Below the pieces are notes generated by a model, which saw nothing but the letters and a program-made list of their open reading frames with translations, was not told where the DNA came from and did no database searches. A stretch of DNA of 40,725 bases from Bacteroidales bacterium (lineage in GTDB: Bacteria; Bacteroidota; Bacteroidia; Bacteroidales; WCHB1-69): positions 1 to 40,725 of the forward strand of contig JAFXTE010000029.1 of assembly GCA_017525245.1 (NCBI GenBank), read 5' to 3'. Both the position numbers and the translations under genes were made by a program. Below, piece by piece: positions 7,826 through 15,363 of the stretch. The stretch's first letter is position 1. Each line of letters begins with the position of its first letter.

Positions 7826-8572
7826 ACTGAAGGCTCCGTTGAGATATTTTTGCGTAAGTTCGTGCTGGGGATGGTGGAAGACCTGGTCGGCGGGACCCTG
7901 TTCAATGATTTCGCCGAGGTACATGAAGACGACATGGTCGGCGATGCGGAGGGCCTGCCGCAGAGTGTGGGTGACCATGATGATGGAGTATTGCTCTTTG
8001 AGCGACACGAAAAGATCCTCCACGGTCTTGGCGGAAATGGGGTCGAGGGCACTGGTGGCCTCGTCGGCGAGGATATAGTCGGGCTCCACGGCGAGGGAAC
8101 GGGCGAGACAGAGACGCTGCTGCTGCCCGATGGAAAGACGGCTCGCCGGAGTGCGGACACGTTCCTTAATTTCGTTCCAAAGACCCACTGCCTTAAGGTT
8201 TTTCTGCACCTGGTAGATCAACATCCGGCGTTTGGGGAACATCTTGTTGATTCGGCATCCGTAAGCCACATTGTCGAAAATGGACATGGGCAACGGGCAC
8301 GGCCGCTGGCTCACCAACCCGATCTTGCGACGCAATTCGGTGACATCGGACTCGCTGGCGAGGATGTCCTGTCCATCGACCAACACTTGCCCATCCAACT
8401 TCACCCCTTCCGTGGTGTCTATCAGACGGTTGAGCGTCCGCAGCAGGGTGGATTTCCCGCAGCCCGATGGTCCGATAATGCAGGTAATCTGCTTTTCGGG
8501 CAACTCCACATTCACGTTCTTCAAAATGTGATTGCCCTTGATATGGACGTTTAGATTTTTGACTTCTATCAT
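7823..8572 (-). CDS. pstB: Phosphate-type ABC transporter ATP-binding protein
   Basis: 249 residues. Walker A is GPSGCGKST near residue 34. The signature region is LSIGQQQRLCLARSLA and the Walker B region is ILADEATSALDP. The signature has Ile where most PstB have Gly (LSGGQ), and the Walker B segment reads DEATSALDP rather than DEPTSALDP. Overall length and the N-terminal pattern fit PstB. It should drive uptake through PstA/PstC in the inner membrane. The usual downstream partner phoU is absent; cysD follows instead, so the substrate (phosphate or another oxyanion such as sulfate) is open. Confidence 0.85.
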   Translation of the reverse strand: MIEVKNLNVHIKGNHILKNVNVELPEKQITCIIGPSGCGKSTLLRTLNRLIDTTEGVKLDGQVLVDGQDILASESDVTELRRKIGLVSQRPCPLPMSIFDNVAYGCRINKMFPKRRMLIYQVQKNLKAVGLWNEIKERVRTPASRLSIGQQQRLCLARSLAVEPDYILADEATSALDPISAKTVEDLFVSLKEQYSIIMVTHTLRQALRIADHVVFMYLGEIIEQGPADQVFHHPQHELTQKYLNGAFS

Positions 8573-8640
8573 TATTTCTGTTTTATAACAAATTCGCTAC
8601 CAAGCTTTTACCCCTATCGGGGCAATTCAAGGAATAATGT

Positions 8641-9495
8641 CTATATTTTATTCTTCGAAAATCGGTTGGTGATGAAACGGCTGGCGATGCTGAGGACGAG
8701 AACAATGACGGTGAGAACGAGAGCGGCAGCGTAGGCGCGGTCAACCACCTCGGGGATAGGACTTTGGAGTTGGAAGAAGACGGCGAGGGGCAGCGTTGCA
8801 GCAGGTTGGGACAGGGACGTAGGGATGCTGTCGGTGTAGCCGGCGGTGAACATTACGCTGGCGGCGTCGCCGATGGCGCGGCCGACCGAAAGCAGGGTGG
8901 CTGTGGCGATGCCCGGGGCAATCTGCCGCAGCACCACCTTCAGGGTCTCCCAGCGCGTGGCTCCTAACGCGAAACTGGCGTCCAAAATGTCGCGAGGAAA
9001 GTTACGGGTGGCCTCGTCCATCGTACGGATGAAGATGGGGATGATGAGCAGCGTGATGACGATGATACCGCCCAATAGCGAGGTCCGCAGCCCGAAATAG
9101 ATCATGATGGTGAATCCGAACGCGCCATAAACGATGGAGGGCACCCCAAAGAGCACATCGAAGGCCATCCGCGCGGCGTATGCCAATTTGGAATCCCGCT
9201 GCAAATAGACGTTGAGGAAAAAGACCACCGGGATGGAGACGATCAAGCCCAACACCGTAGAGGCGCCCACGATGTAGAGCGATCCGACGATGGCATTCAA
9301 AAAGCCGCCCTCCTTGCCGATGTAGAAACCACCGCCCGGCAGCTTGCTCACCATGTCCCAGCTCATGGCCTTCACCCCTTTGGAGAAAATGGTCCAGATG
9401 ACACTGATGACGAGTCCGAACACCACAAACATCGCCATCCACATGAAGGTCTTGGCGACAATCTCACGAACTTTCTTTTTGGAGGATATTTTCAT
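8641..9495 (-). CDS. pstA: Phosphate-type ABC transporter permease PstA
   Basis: 284 residues with about six hydrophobic segments, starting with one at about residues 15-37 after a basic N-terminus. The ABC-permease coupling motif appears as ALGATRWETLKVVLRQIAPG. It forms the inner-membrane channel with PstC. It lies between pstC (53-nt gap) and pstB (68-nt gap). The gap to pstB is the only one in the series without a clear tandem tract; it has a short CCCC-GATA-GGGG hairpin instead. Confidence 0.9.
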   Translation of the reverse strand: MKISSKKKVREIVAKTFMWMAMFVVFGLVISVIWTIFSKGVKAMSWDMVSKLPGGGFYIGKEGGFLNAIVGSLYIVGASTVLGLIVSIPVVFFLNVYLQRDSKLAYAARMAFDVLFGVPSIVYGAFGFTIMIYFGLRTSLLGGIIVITLLIIPIFIRTMDEATRNFPRDILDASFALGATRWETLKVVLRQIAPGIATATLLSVGRAIGDAASVMFTAGYTDSIPTSLSQPAATLPLAVFFQLQSPIPEVVDRAYAAALVLTVIVLVLSIASRFITNRFSKNKI

Positions 9496-9504
9496 TTTGG
9501 TGAT

Positions 9505-9535
9505 TTGTGAATAGGGATTAGTGAATAGTGAACAA
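9505..9535 (-). repeat. Degenerate tandem tract after pstC
   Basis: In pstC sense it reads TTCACTATTCACTAATC and continues in the same style, about 15 nt past the pstC stop. A similar tract lies at 23817-23880. Confidence 0.55.
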
Positions 9536-9548
9536 GGGAGTTGTCTAT

Positions 9549-10448
9549 CTAACTGTTACCGAGTCGCTTTTCGAGCCGGTAGAGTACGATGCGGGAGATG
9601 AGGTTGAAGACGAGTACAACGAGGAAGAGGATAAGGGCGGCGAACATGAGGGCGGCCTCGTACATGGGCATGGAGAGCATCTCGCCGTAGTTGTTGGCGA
9701 TGAGGGCGGGAATCGGGTAGCAAGGGTCAAGGAAGCCGTTGGGGATGCCGATGACGCAGCCGCACACCATCAACACCGCGATGGTCTCGCCCATGGCTCG
9801 GGAAATGGCCAGCACCGTGGCTGCGATAATGCCAGGATAGGTGCGCCGGAACAGCACCTTCTTGGTGGTCTGCCAACGGCTCGCACCCAGCGCCAACGAG
9901 CTCTCGCGCAACTCCAAAGGAACGGAAGAGAAGACCTCGATGAACAGACTTACCAACAACGGTATCACCATGACACCCAGCACGATGCCGGCAGCCAACA
10001 CCGTATATCCCGTGGAGAAGTCCATGAAATGCGGCGCGACGTGTTTCGAAATCCAAGGCACAATGACCAACACGCCCCACACGCCGTAGATGACAGACGG
10101 TAACGCCGCCAAAATGTCCAACGCCGGAAACACGAACTTCTTGACGTAGGATTTCGCGTATTCGGTGAGGAAAACCGCCGTGAGCAGCGAGATGGGCAAC
10201 GCAAGGAGGATGGCGACGAACGTCACCCACAACGTGCCCGCCAAGAAGGGCAGGAAACCGAACTCGCCTTTCATGGGCTTCCATTCCGAGGAGGTCAGCA
10301 GCCCCCACAACGAACGGTCCTCCAGCACCGGTGCCGACTTCAGATACAGCCCCACGAACATCACCACCACCATGAGGATGGAGACGATGGTGAGACCGAA
10401 CATGACAGCCTGCGCGGTTTTGTCTTTGATGATTCTCGATTTCTGCAT
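9549..10448 (-). CDS. pstC: Phosphate-type ABC transporter permease PstC
   Basis: 299 residues with six predicted membrane spans. The EAA-type coupling loop reads ALGASRWQTTKKVLFRRTYPG, split across two short stretches, and is followed by AISRAMGETIAVLMVCG, typical of PstC. It pairs with PstA in the inner membrane. The gene starts 68 nt after the pstS stop, in a gap filled by a degenerate tract. Confidence 0.9.
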   Translation of the reverse strand: MQKSRIIKDKTAQAVMFGLTIVSILMVVVMFVGLYLKSAPVLEDRSLWGLLTSSEWKPMKGEFGFLPFLAGTLWVTFVAILLALPISLLTAVFLTEYAKSYVKKFVFPALDILAALPSVIYGVWGVLVIVPWISKHVAPHFMDFSTGYTVLAAGIVLGVMVIPLLVSLFIEVFSSVPLELRESSLALGASRWQTTKKVLFRRTYPGIIAATVLAISRAMGETIAVLMVCGCVIGIPNGFLDPCYPIPALIANNYGEMLSMPMYEAALMFAALILFLVVLVFNLISRIVLYRLEKRLGNS

Positions 10449-10477
10449 GTTAAAGCCTAATTAGTTGAGTCCTATGG

Positions 10478-10516
10478 TTAGCCAACAGCCAATAGCCAAC
10501 AGTCAACAGCCAGGCG
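10478..10516 (-). repeat. Degenerate tandem tract after pstS
   Basis: In pstS sense this reads GGCTGTTGACTGTTGGCTA and further GGCTGTT units, starting a few bases past the pstS stop codon. Confidence 0.6.
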
Positions 10517-11485
10517 TTAATTCTTGACCCCCAACTTTTCCAACCCTTTCTGTAATTTCTCCTCGTTCAAGCTGATGTAGCCCACGGGCACGTTCTGCTT
10601 CTGACCGTCAGTGAGGACATATTCGAGGAAGGCGATGACGGCGGGATTCTTGGGGGTGCCGTGACTGACCAAGTAGAGGTCGCGGGCGGGCGGCGACGGG
10701 TATTTGTCCTCGGCCACCGCCGCGATGAAGTCGTCCTTGGTATCGTAGAAGTACTCGTCGGAGGTGATGACGCCGTCGTTGTCACGGTCGATCGGGCAGA
10801 CGAGCAGTCCCTGGTTGGGCTTCCGCGACTTCTCGTCGTACGCGTAGCCGATGTTGTTCAGCCCGATGCCGAGTTTGTCGGCTTGGATGGCGGAAGCTAA
10901 CCCCGGGTCACCGAAGACGGCGGTGCCCAGCAAATCCTCTTGTTTCTTGCCCATCCAGAGGGCGAACGTCTCGGCCGCACCGCAAGCATCGGAGCGGGTA
11001 TAGACGTGAATCGGGGTATTATCGTTAGTGCCCAGCACCTGTCCCCAAGTGGTGTATTCGCCCGTGATCCAGATTTTGGTGGCGGCCTCCTGGGAGATGC
11101 CGTGCTTCATCAGCTTGTCAGCCAAAGGGTTGTCGGCATTGATGGTGATAACCACCGCGTCCTTGGCCGAAGCGAACGGAACGGCACCCTTCTCCAATTC
11201 CGGGGGATAGACCTCGCGGGAGACCATTCCGAGATCGACCACATCGGCCAGCACGTCGGTCATGCCTTTGCCAGCGCCACCTGCAGAAAGGTCAATGCGC
11301 ACGCCAGGATGCATTGCCTGGAACTCCTCGGCCCACTTCACCGCTAAGGGATAAAGGGCAAAGGCACCGGAAATGGTAATACTGCCTGAAAGTCCGTCTT
11401 TGGTCTGCGGATTCTGCTTCTTCCCGCAGGACACACACATCATCAAGATGCTAATTGCTAATAAAAAGGTAATTGTTCTTTTCAT
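10517..11485 (-). CDS. pstS: Phosphate-type ABC transporter substrate-binding lipoprotein
   Basis: 322 residues. The N-terminus MKRTITFLLAISILMMCVSC is a lipoprotein signal with the acylated cysteine near residue 17-20. The mature part has the PstS fold pattern: ISGAFALYPLAVKWAEEF, GGAGKGMTDV, VVDLGMVSRE and TRSDACGAAETF. The Asp in VVDLG corresponds to the residue that reads protonated oxyanions in classical PstS, which favours phosphate. The protein is divergent from the enterobacterial type, and co-location with cysDNH leaves sulfate possible. It delivers substrate to PstC/PstA and is preceded by a porin gene. Confidence 0.85.
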   Translation of the reverse strand: MKRTITFLLAISILMMCVSCGKKQNPQTKDGLSGSITISGAFALYPLAVKWAEEFQAMHPGVRIDLSAGGAGKGMTDVLADVVDLGMVSREVYPPELEKGAVPFASAKDAVVITINADNPLADKLMKHGISQEAATKIWITGEYTTWGQVLGTNDNTPIHVYTRSDACGAAETFALWMGKKQEDLLGTAVFGDPGLASAIQADKLGIGLNNIGYAYDEKSRKPNQGLLVCPIDRDNDGVITSDEYFYDTKDDFIAAVAEDKYPSPPARDLYLVSHGTPKNPAVIAFLEYVLTDGQKQNVPVGYISLNEEKLQKGLEKLGVKN

Positions 11486-11516
11486 ATTCTACATTCTTCA
11501 TTCTACATTCTACATT
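11486..11516 (-). repeat. Degenerate tandem tract after the porin gene (GTAGAATG family)
   Basis: In gene sense it reads ATGTAGAATGTAGAATG and further GAAGAATG units, directly after the porin stop codon. The nqrE stop (15153) is followed by the same motif. Confidence 0.7.
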
Positions 11517-12646
11517 TAAAAGACCGCGCTCACCATCACCGTTACATTATGTCCAAAAGAGTGTTCTCGAGTTCGTTGTTTGAGGGTGTAGGCCAACTGT
11601 GTGCGGAGGTGCTTCTCGGGCCACCACTCCACACCGGTGGAGTAATAGAGGGACGGGGCATGGGCTGTCATGTTCTTTTCATAATAGTCGAAACGGAGCA
11701 TGGGACGCAATTTCTGCTCAACATTGCTGTTTTTGCCCCAGCCGAAACGGAACCAGTAACCGGCAGTCACATAGAACCCTTGTGTGCGGGTAGGCACAGG
11801 AACGTAATCATCCGTGAGGGGATCCACCGCTGCAAAATCAGTTTTTCCCCAAAGATACTCGCCACGGAGAACCCATTGTCTGTCAGTGTATTGCAGACCT
11901 CCGGTATAACGAGTGCGCGCCCCGTCGGTATGAGTCGTAACCCCATCATGCAACATGTCATATTTTCCCCAATATCCTGAAGCTGAGAGCGTAAGCCCTT
12001 TCACAAAAGGAGAGAACTCCACTCTTGCAGACACGTCTTTGGCTAAGTTGTCGGTCTTGACGTTGATGCCGTTGCCGCCGAAGATGCCGACCCCGTATTG
12101 CAGGATGGGGATGCGTTCACCGCGAACCTCCGCAGATGCCAACGTGCCCGTGAGCATTGCGCCGATTTCGCGGCCGTTGGAGTACGAACTGATTCCCGTC
12201 ACATCCTTATAGCCCGATAACGCACTGACAACTTGGGCGTTTTCCATCAGTTCCAAGTCCAATGGCGATAATTTGTTCTCCAATGAAAACGGAATCTTGA
12301 ACTGTCCGATCTGTAGCTGCACCTGCTTGCAGAAATTCACCTTCACAAAAGCGTCTATCAACCTCGGATTAGGGGCGAAATCGACTTGTAGCCGATAGTC
12401 CACCCATTTTGAGGGACTGCCTTTGAAGTCGAGGCGGGCGCGGCGTATTTGGAATACACTACTTTGATTATCAGCACCATAGTACTCGTATGCGTACTGC
12501 GCGTCAATCCAACCTCCCACCTTCAGGTATTTCTGAATCTGTTCCAGCACATTTTGCGACTTGCTCTTGATAGTATCCTGTCCATAGGCAAATCCATACA
12601 AAAAAAGAAATGGAAAAGCTGTAAAAAGAAGTAAAAATTTTCTCAT
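11516..12646 (-). CDS. Phosphate-selective-type porin (OprO/OprP family)
   Basis: 376 residues from ATG 12646; an in-frame TTG lies one codon upstream. A signal peptide (RKFLLLFTAFPFLFLYGFAYGQ region) is followed by YLKVGGWIDAQYAYEY, QIRRARLDFKGSP and QLQIGQFKIPFSLENK, which are the typical strands of OprP/OprO outer-membrane trimers, and a C-terminal VTVMVSAVF ending in Phe. It should admit anions through the outer membrane for the PstSCAB system downstream. It is the first gene of the series. Its promoter region is shared with the divergent AraC-type gene and holds the direct-repeat array. Confidence 0.9.
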   Translation of the reverse strand: MRKFLLLFTAFPFLFLYGFAYGQDTIKSKSQNVLEQIQKYLKVGGWIDAQYAYEYYGADNQSSVFQIRRARLDFKGSPSKWVDYRLQVDFAPNPRLIDAFVKVNFCKQVQLQIGQFKIPFSLENKLSPLDLELMENAQVVSALSGYKDVTGISSYSNGREIGAMLTGTLASAEVRGERIPILQYGVGIFGGNGINVKTDNLAKDVSARVEFSPFVKGLTLSASGYWGKYDMLHDGVTTHTDGARTRYTGGLQYTDRQWVLRGEYLWGKTDFAAVDPLTDDYVPVPTRTQGFYVTAGYWFRFGWGKNSNVEQKLRPMLRFDYYEKNMTAHAPSLYYSTGVEWWPEKHLRTQLAYTLKQRTREHSFGHNVTVMVSAVF

Positions 12647-12678
12647 CAACGCAGATTTATATCAATGAAAACTGGCGG

Positions 12679-12686
12679 CAAAAATA
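12679..12686 (-). promoter_or_regulatory. Putative -7 box (TATTTTTG) of the porin-pst-cys series
   Basis: On the minus strand TATTTTTG matches TAnnTTTG, 33 nt before the porin start. No TTTG is found at -33. The first repeat of the candidate operator (from 12707) sits there instead, as expected of an activator-dependent promoter. Confidence 0.7.
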
Positions 12687-12706
12687 CTCCCTTATCGGCG
12701 AACGAA

Positions 12707-12780
12707 TGTCATAATTTGCAAAAAAACATGTCATAAAACAGCAAAAACAGTGTCAGAATACCGCAATTCTTGTCCAGAAA
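12707..12780 (+). promoter_or_regulatory. Candidate AraC-type operator: four phased direct repeats
   Basis: Four copies of TGTCAnAAnnnnGCAA start at 12707, 12729, 12751 and 12771 (spacing 22, 22 and 20 nt). The last is degenerate (TGTCCAGAAAT). Spacing of about two helical turns and direct orientation are typical for AraC-family regulators. The outer repeats overlap the -33 regions of both divergent promoters, so the regulator at 12806 is the obvious candidate ligand. Confidence 0.7.
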
Positions 12781-12792
12781 TGATATTTTTGG

Positions 12793-12800
12793 TATTTTTG
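12793..12800 (+). promoter_or_regulatory. Putative -7 box (TATTTTTG) of the AraC-type gene
   Basis: TATTTTTG at 12793 lies 20 nt after a TTG at 12770, fitting the Bacteroidota promoter layout. The start codon ATG 12806 follows within 6 nt, so the mRNA may be leaderless or nearly so. Confidence 0.7.
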
Positions 12801-12805
12801 CCGTC

Positions 12806-13348
12806 ATGAAACCGATTTACATTATATTATCTGTTCTGGCGATGTCGAACATCTTGTTCCTGATCCTGTTCATCCACAGCCGCTGGTCATACAGAAAGCT
12901 GATGCAGAAGAGTCTTGAAACAGAGGAGAAGAAAAACGCACTCGTGGAAACCGCTTCGTACAATATCGAGGTTGTTCCCGACGAACAGGAGCGGCGGATA
13001 TTGAGAGACCTGCAGAAAGCGATGGAACAAGGAAAGGTTTTTCTCGATCCGACCATCAGTGTTCAGGATTTGGCCAAACGTCTCGGCACCAACCGAACCA
13101 GTCTGTCGCACATCATCAACACGCATCTGAACCAGAATTTCGCATCTCTGTTAAATAGCTATCGGATTAAAGAAGCGGTCAATCTATTGAGCGACCCGCA
13201 ACATTTCGACGACAAGATGGAAGCCGTGGGCGAGATGTGCGGCTACAACAACCGCCAAGTCTTCCACGCGGCCTTCAAGAAAGAAATGGGCATCACCCCC
13301 AGCCATTTCCGCAACATCAACAAAAACAGAATCAAGGAGAACATCTAA
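12806..13348 (+). CDS. Membrane-anchored AraC-family transcriptional regulator
   Basis: 180 residues from ATG 12806. A start further upstream is unlikely because the promoter box ends at 12800. An N-terminal hydrophobic helix (about 3-25, YIILSVLAMSNILFLILFI) is followed by a basic stretch and a short coiled region. A C-terminal AraC-type double helix-turn-helix spans about 85-175 (SVQDLAKRLGTNRTSLSHII; FHAAFKKEMGITPSHFRN). The sensor part is almost absent, so it may depend on the membrane or a partner. It is divergent from the porin-pst-cys series, with four direct repeats between the two starts. Control of that series and of itself is inference. Confidence 0.85.
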   Translation: MKPIYIILSVLAMSNILFLILFIHSRWSYRKLMQKSLETEEKKNALVETASYNIEVVPDEQERRILRDLQKAMEQGKVFLDPTISVQDLAKRLGTNRTSLSHIINTHLNQNFASLLNSYRIKEAVNLLSDPQHFDDKMEAVGEMCGYNNRQVFHAAFKKEMGITPSHFRNINKNRIKENI

Positions 13349-13357
13349 AAAAAATTG

Positions 13358-13365
13358 TACTTTTG
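13358..13365 (+). promoter_or_regulatory. Putative -7 box (TACTTTTG) of the methyltransferase gene
   Basis: TACTTTTG lies 9 nt after the AraC-type gene's stop and 21 nt before the methyltransferase start. It matches TAnnTTTG; the -33 element is not evident. Confidence 0.65.
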
Positions 13366-13385
13366 CGGCTTCATCAACCATTGTG

Positions 13386-14357
13386 ATGATGGGCAAAGAG
13401 AAACATAGAGCTGCAAGAAATCAGACGCTGACGGTCACCGCCGAGGAAGTCCCCGCGCTGGAACCGCTCGTCAGCACGCCGGACGACCTGCGCTCGGGCT
13501 TCCGCGACAACATGCTCGTCAACGGCGACCTGCTCGAATGCCTCGACCTCATCCCCGACGAACACTTCGACCTCATCCTCCTCGACCCGCCCTACAATCT
13601 CGACAAAGACTTCAACGGACGGAAGTTCTCGTCCATGAAATCCGACGATTACGAGGAATTCCTGCGCAGCTGGTTCGGCAAGGTGTGCGACAAACTCAAA
13701 CCAACGGGCTCGCTCTACATGTGCGGCGACTGGAAATGTTCCTCCTCCATGCAACGGGTTATCGAAGAGCGACTTACCATCCTCAACCGCATCACCTGGC
13801 AACGCGAGAAGGGCCGCGGGGCGAAATCCAACTGGAAGAACAGCATGGAGGACATCTGGTTCGCGGTGAAAGACCCGAAACACCACACCTTCAACCTGGA
13901 TGCCGTCATGATGAAACGCAAGGTGATAGCCCCATATCGAGTGAACGGGAAGCCCAAAGACTGGGACGACACCGCCGAGGGCAAATTCCGGCTCACCCAC
14001 CCTTCCAACTTCTGGGACGACATCAGCGTGCCCTTCTGGTCGATGCCCGAGAACACCGACCACCCCACGCAGAAGCCCGAGAAACTCTACGCCAAGCTCA
14101 TCCTCGCCTCCTCCAACCCCGACGACCGCATCCTCGACCCCTTCTCCGGCAGCGGCACCGCCGCCGTCGTCGCCAAGAAGCTCAACCGTCGCTTCTGCTG
14201 CGTCGAACTCAACCGCGAATACTGCCTCTGGACCGCCAAACGCCTCCTCCTCGCCGACACGAATCCCACAATACAGGGATACGCCGACGGCGTCTTTTGG
14301 GAACGGAACACGAGACGTGAGACGTGTGACGTGAGACGTGTGACTATACACCTATGA
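13386..14357 (+). CDS. Site-specific DNA methyltransferase, beta class (N6-adenine/N4-cytosine)
   Basis: 323 residues from ATG 13386; GTG 13383 and ATG 13389 are alternatives. The catalytic motif LILLDPPYNLDKDF comes early (about residues 60-73) and the SAM motif ILDPFSGSGTAAVVAKKL comes late (about 250-267). This order defines the beta class (M.HinfI-like). The target recognition part lies between. No restriction endonuclease gene is adjacent, so it looks solitary and may act in regulation or protection. The last 15 or so residues (RRETCDVRRVTIHL) are encoded by a degenerate tandem tract (14311-14345) of the same family as that after 35155, so the original C-terminus may have been replaced. 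Confidence 0.88.
   Translation: MMGKEKHRAARNQTLTVTAEEVPALEPLVSTPDDLRSGFRDNMLVNGDLLECLDLIPDEHFDLILLDPPYNLDKDFNGRKFSSMKSDDYEEFLRSWFGKVCDKLKPTGSLYMCGDWKCSSSMQRVIEERLTILNRITWQREKGRGAKSNWKNSMEDIWFAVKDPKHHTFNLDAVMMKRKVIAPYRVNGKPKDWDDTAEGKFRLTHPSNFWDDISVPFWSMPENTDHPTQKPEKLYAKLILASSNPDDRILDPFSGSGTAAVVAKKLNRRFCCVELNREYCLWTAKRLLLADTNPTIQGYADGVFWERNTRRETCDVRRVTIHL
14311..14345 (+). repeat. Degenerate tandem tract at the methyltransferase 3' end (GACGTGA family)
   Basis: Repeats of GAGACGTGAGACGTGTGAC lie in gene sense across the last codons. The same motif follows the stop of the FISUMP gene at 35155. Confidence 0.7.
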
Positions 14358-14384
14358 TGATGGATACTTAGTAAAAAAAGATAA

Positions 14385-14505
14385 TAAGAAACAAGAAATA
14401 AGAAACAAAAAACAAAAGAAACAAACATGTTCATTAAGTAATTACAGTACGTAAAACCCCAAAGTCACAAGTCTTAAGTCTCAAGTCTTAAGTCTCAAGT
14501 CCTAT
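14385..14505 (+). repeat. Two further degenerate tracts before nqrE
   Basis: 14385-14425 is built of AAGAAACAA-like units and 14468-14503 of AAGTCTTAAGTCTCAAGTC units. They fill the spacer between the methyltransferase and nqrE. No promoter box is obvious. Confidence 0.6.
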
Positions 14506-14550
14506 AACGAAAACCCCATAAAAAAAACTAATCCCCAAACAGTTACGAAA

Positions 14551-15153
14551 ATGTTCGATATCTTCATACGTTCCGTCTTCATCGACAACATGGTCTTCGC
14601 CTACTTCTTGGGCATGTGCTCCTATCTGGCCGTCTCCAAGAACGTGAAGACCGCCTTCGGGTTGGGACTGGCCGTCTGCTTCGTGCTGACCATCACCGTG
14701 CCGGTCAACTACCTAATCGACAAATACCTGCTCCGCGAAGGGGCGTTGACGTGGCTGAGCGCGAGCTTTGCCGGCACGGATCTCTCGTTCCTCTCGCTGA
14801 TCATCTTCATCGCGGTGATTGCGGGCATTGTGCAGCTGTTGGAGATGGTCTTCGAGCGGTATCTCCCGGCGCTGTACATGACGTTGGGCATCTTCCTGCC
14901 GTTGATTGCCGTGAACTGTGCCATCCTTGGCGGCTCGCTCTTCATGCAGGAGCGCAACTTCCCCACCGTGGCGCACAGTCTGGCCTACGCGCTCGGTTCC
15001 GGCATCGGCTGGCTGTTAGCCATCACCGCCTTCGCCGCCATCCGCGAGCGACTCAAATACGCGAAAATCCCGCCCAAACTGCAAGGCAACGGCATCGCCT
15101 ACATCATCACCGGACTGTTAGGCATGGGGTTTATGGCGTTCCTGGGAATGTAA
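14551..15153 (+). CDS. nqrE: Na+-translocating NADH:quinone reductase subunit E
   Basis: 200 residues with six membrane spans. Characteristic segments are FIDNMVFAYFLGMCSYLAVSK, split here as FIDNMVFAYFLGMC and SYLAVSK, then LPALYMTLGIFLPLIAVNCA and SGIGWLLAITAFAAIRE. These fit NqrE better than its paralogue NqrD or RnfA. The conserved cysteines in GMC and NCA lie in the half-helices that hold an intramembrane iron centre. NqrE and NqrF are parts of the six-subunit sodium pump, but nqrA-D are not upstream; a methyltransferase gene and repeat tracts lie there. nqrF follows after a 210-nt spacer. Confidence 0.93.
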   Translation: MFDIFIRSVFIDNMVFAYFLGMCSYLAVSKNVKTAFGLGLAVCFVLTITVPVNYLIDKYLLREGALTWLSASFAGTDLSFLSLIIFIAVIAGIVQLLEMVFERYLPALYMTLGIFLPLIAVNCAILGGSLFMQERNFPTVAHSLAYALGSGIGWLLAITAFAAIRERLKYAKIPPKLQGNGIAYIITGLLGMGFMAFLGM

Positions 15154-15157
15154 TTCC

Positions 15158-15182
15158 AATGTAGAATGAAGAATGAAGAATA
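15158..15182 (+). repeat. Degenerate tandem tract after nqrE (GTAGAATG family)
   Basis: AATGTAGAATGAAGAATG and one more unit start 4 nt past the nqrE stop codon, in sense orientation. The same motif follows the porin stop at 11516. Confidence 0.65.
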
Positions 15183-15201
15183 ATACGATCGAAGGACCAT
15201 T

Positions 15202-15352
15202 CCCCCCTTTAGGGGGGATGCCCGAAGGGCAGGGGGGTAAAGCGATGCCCGAAGGGCAGGGGGGTAAAGGGATGCCCGAAGGGCAGGGGGGTAAAGAGAT
15301 GCCCGAAGGGCAGGGGGGTAAAAGGATGCCCGCAGGGCAGGGGGATATAAAA
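15202..15352 (+). repeat. 27-bp minisatellite between nqrE and nqrF
   Basis: After a CCCCCC-TTTA-GGGGGG hairpin (15202-15217), five units of 27 bp start at 15218, 15245, 15272, 15299 and 15326. Each contains ATGCCCGAAGGGCAGGGGGG. The period is a multiple of three and the array is open in one frame: a 64-codon frame (15173-15367) would encode nine-residue MPEGQGGKx units. It ends with TGA overlapping the nqrF ATG (ATGA). Whether that peptide is made is unknown. GCCCGAAGGGC in each unit is a small palindrome. Confidence 0.85.
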
Positions 15353-15363
15353 CGAATCAGACT

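Noticed and set aside
14551-15153. Assignment as RnfA rather than NqrE
   Set aside because: The two are paralogues, but the adjacent gene is clearly nqrF and the segment pattern fits NqrE.
15218-15352. CRISPR-like array
   Set aside because: The 27-bp units are contiguous with no spacers and no cas genes are present; it is a minisatellite.
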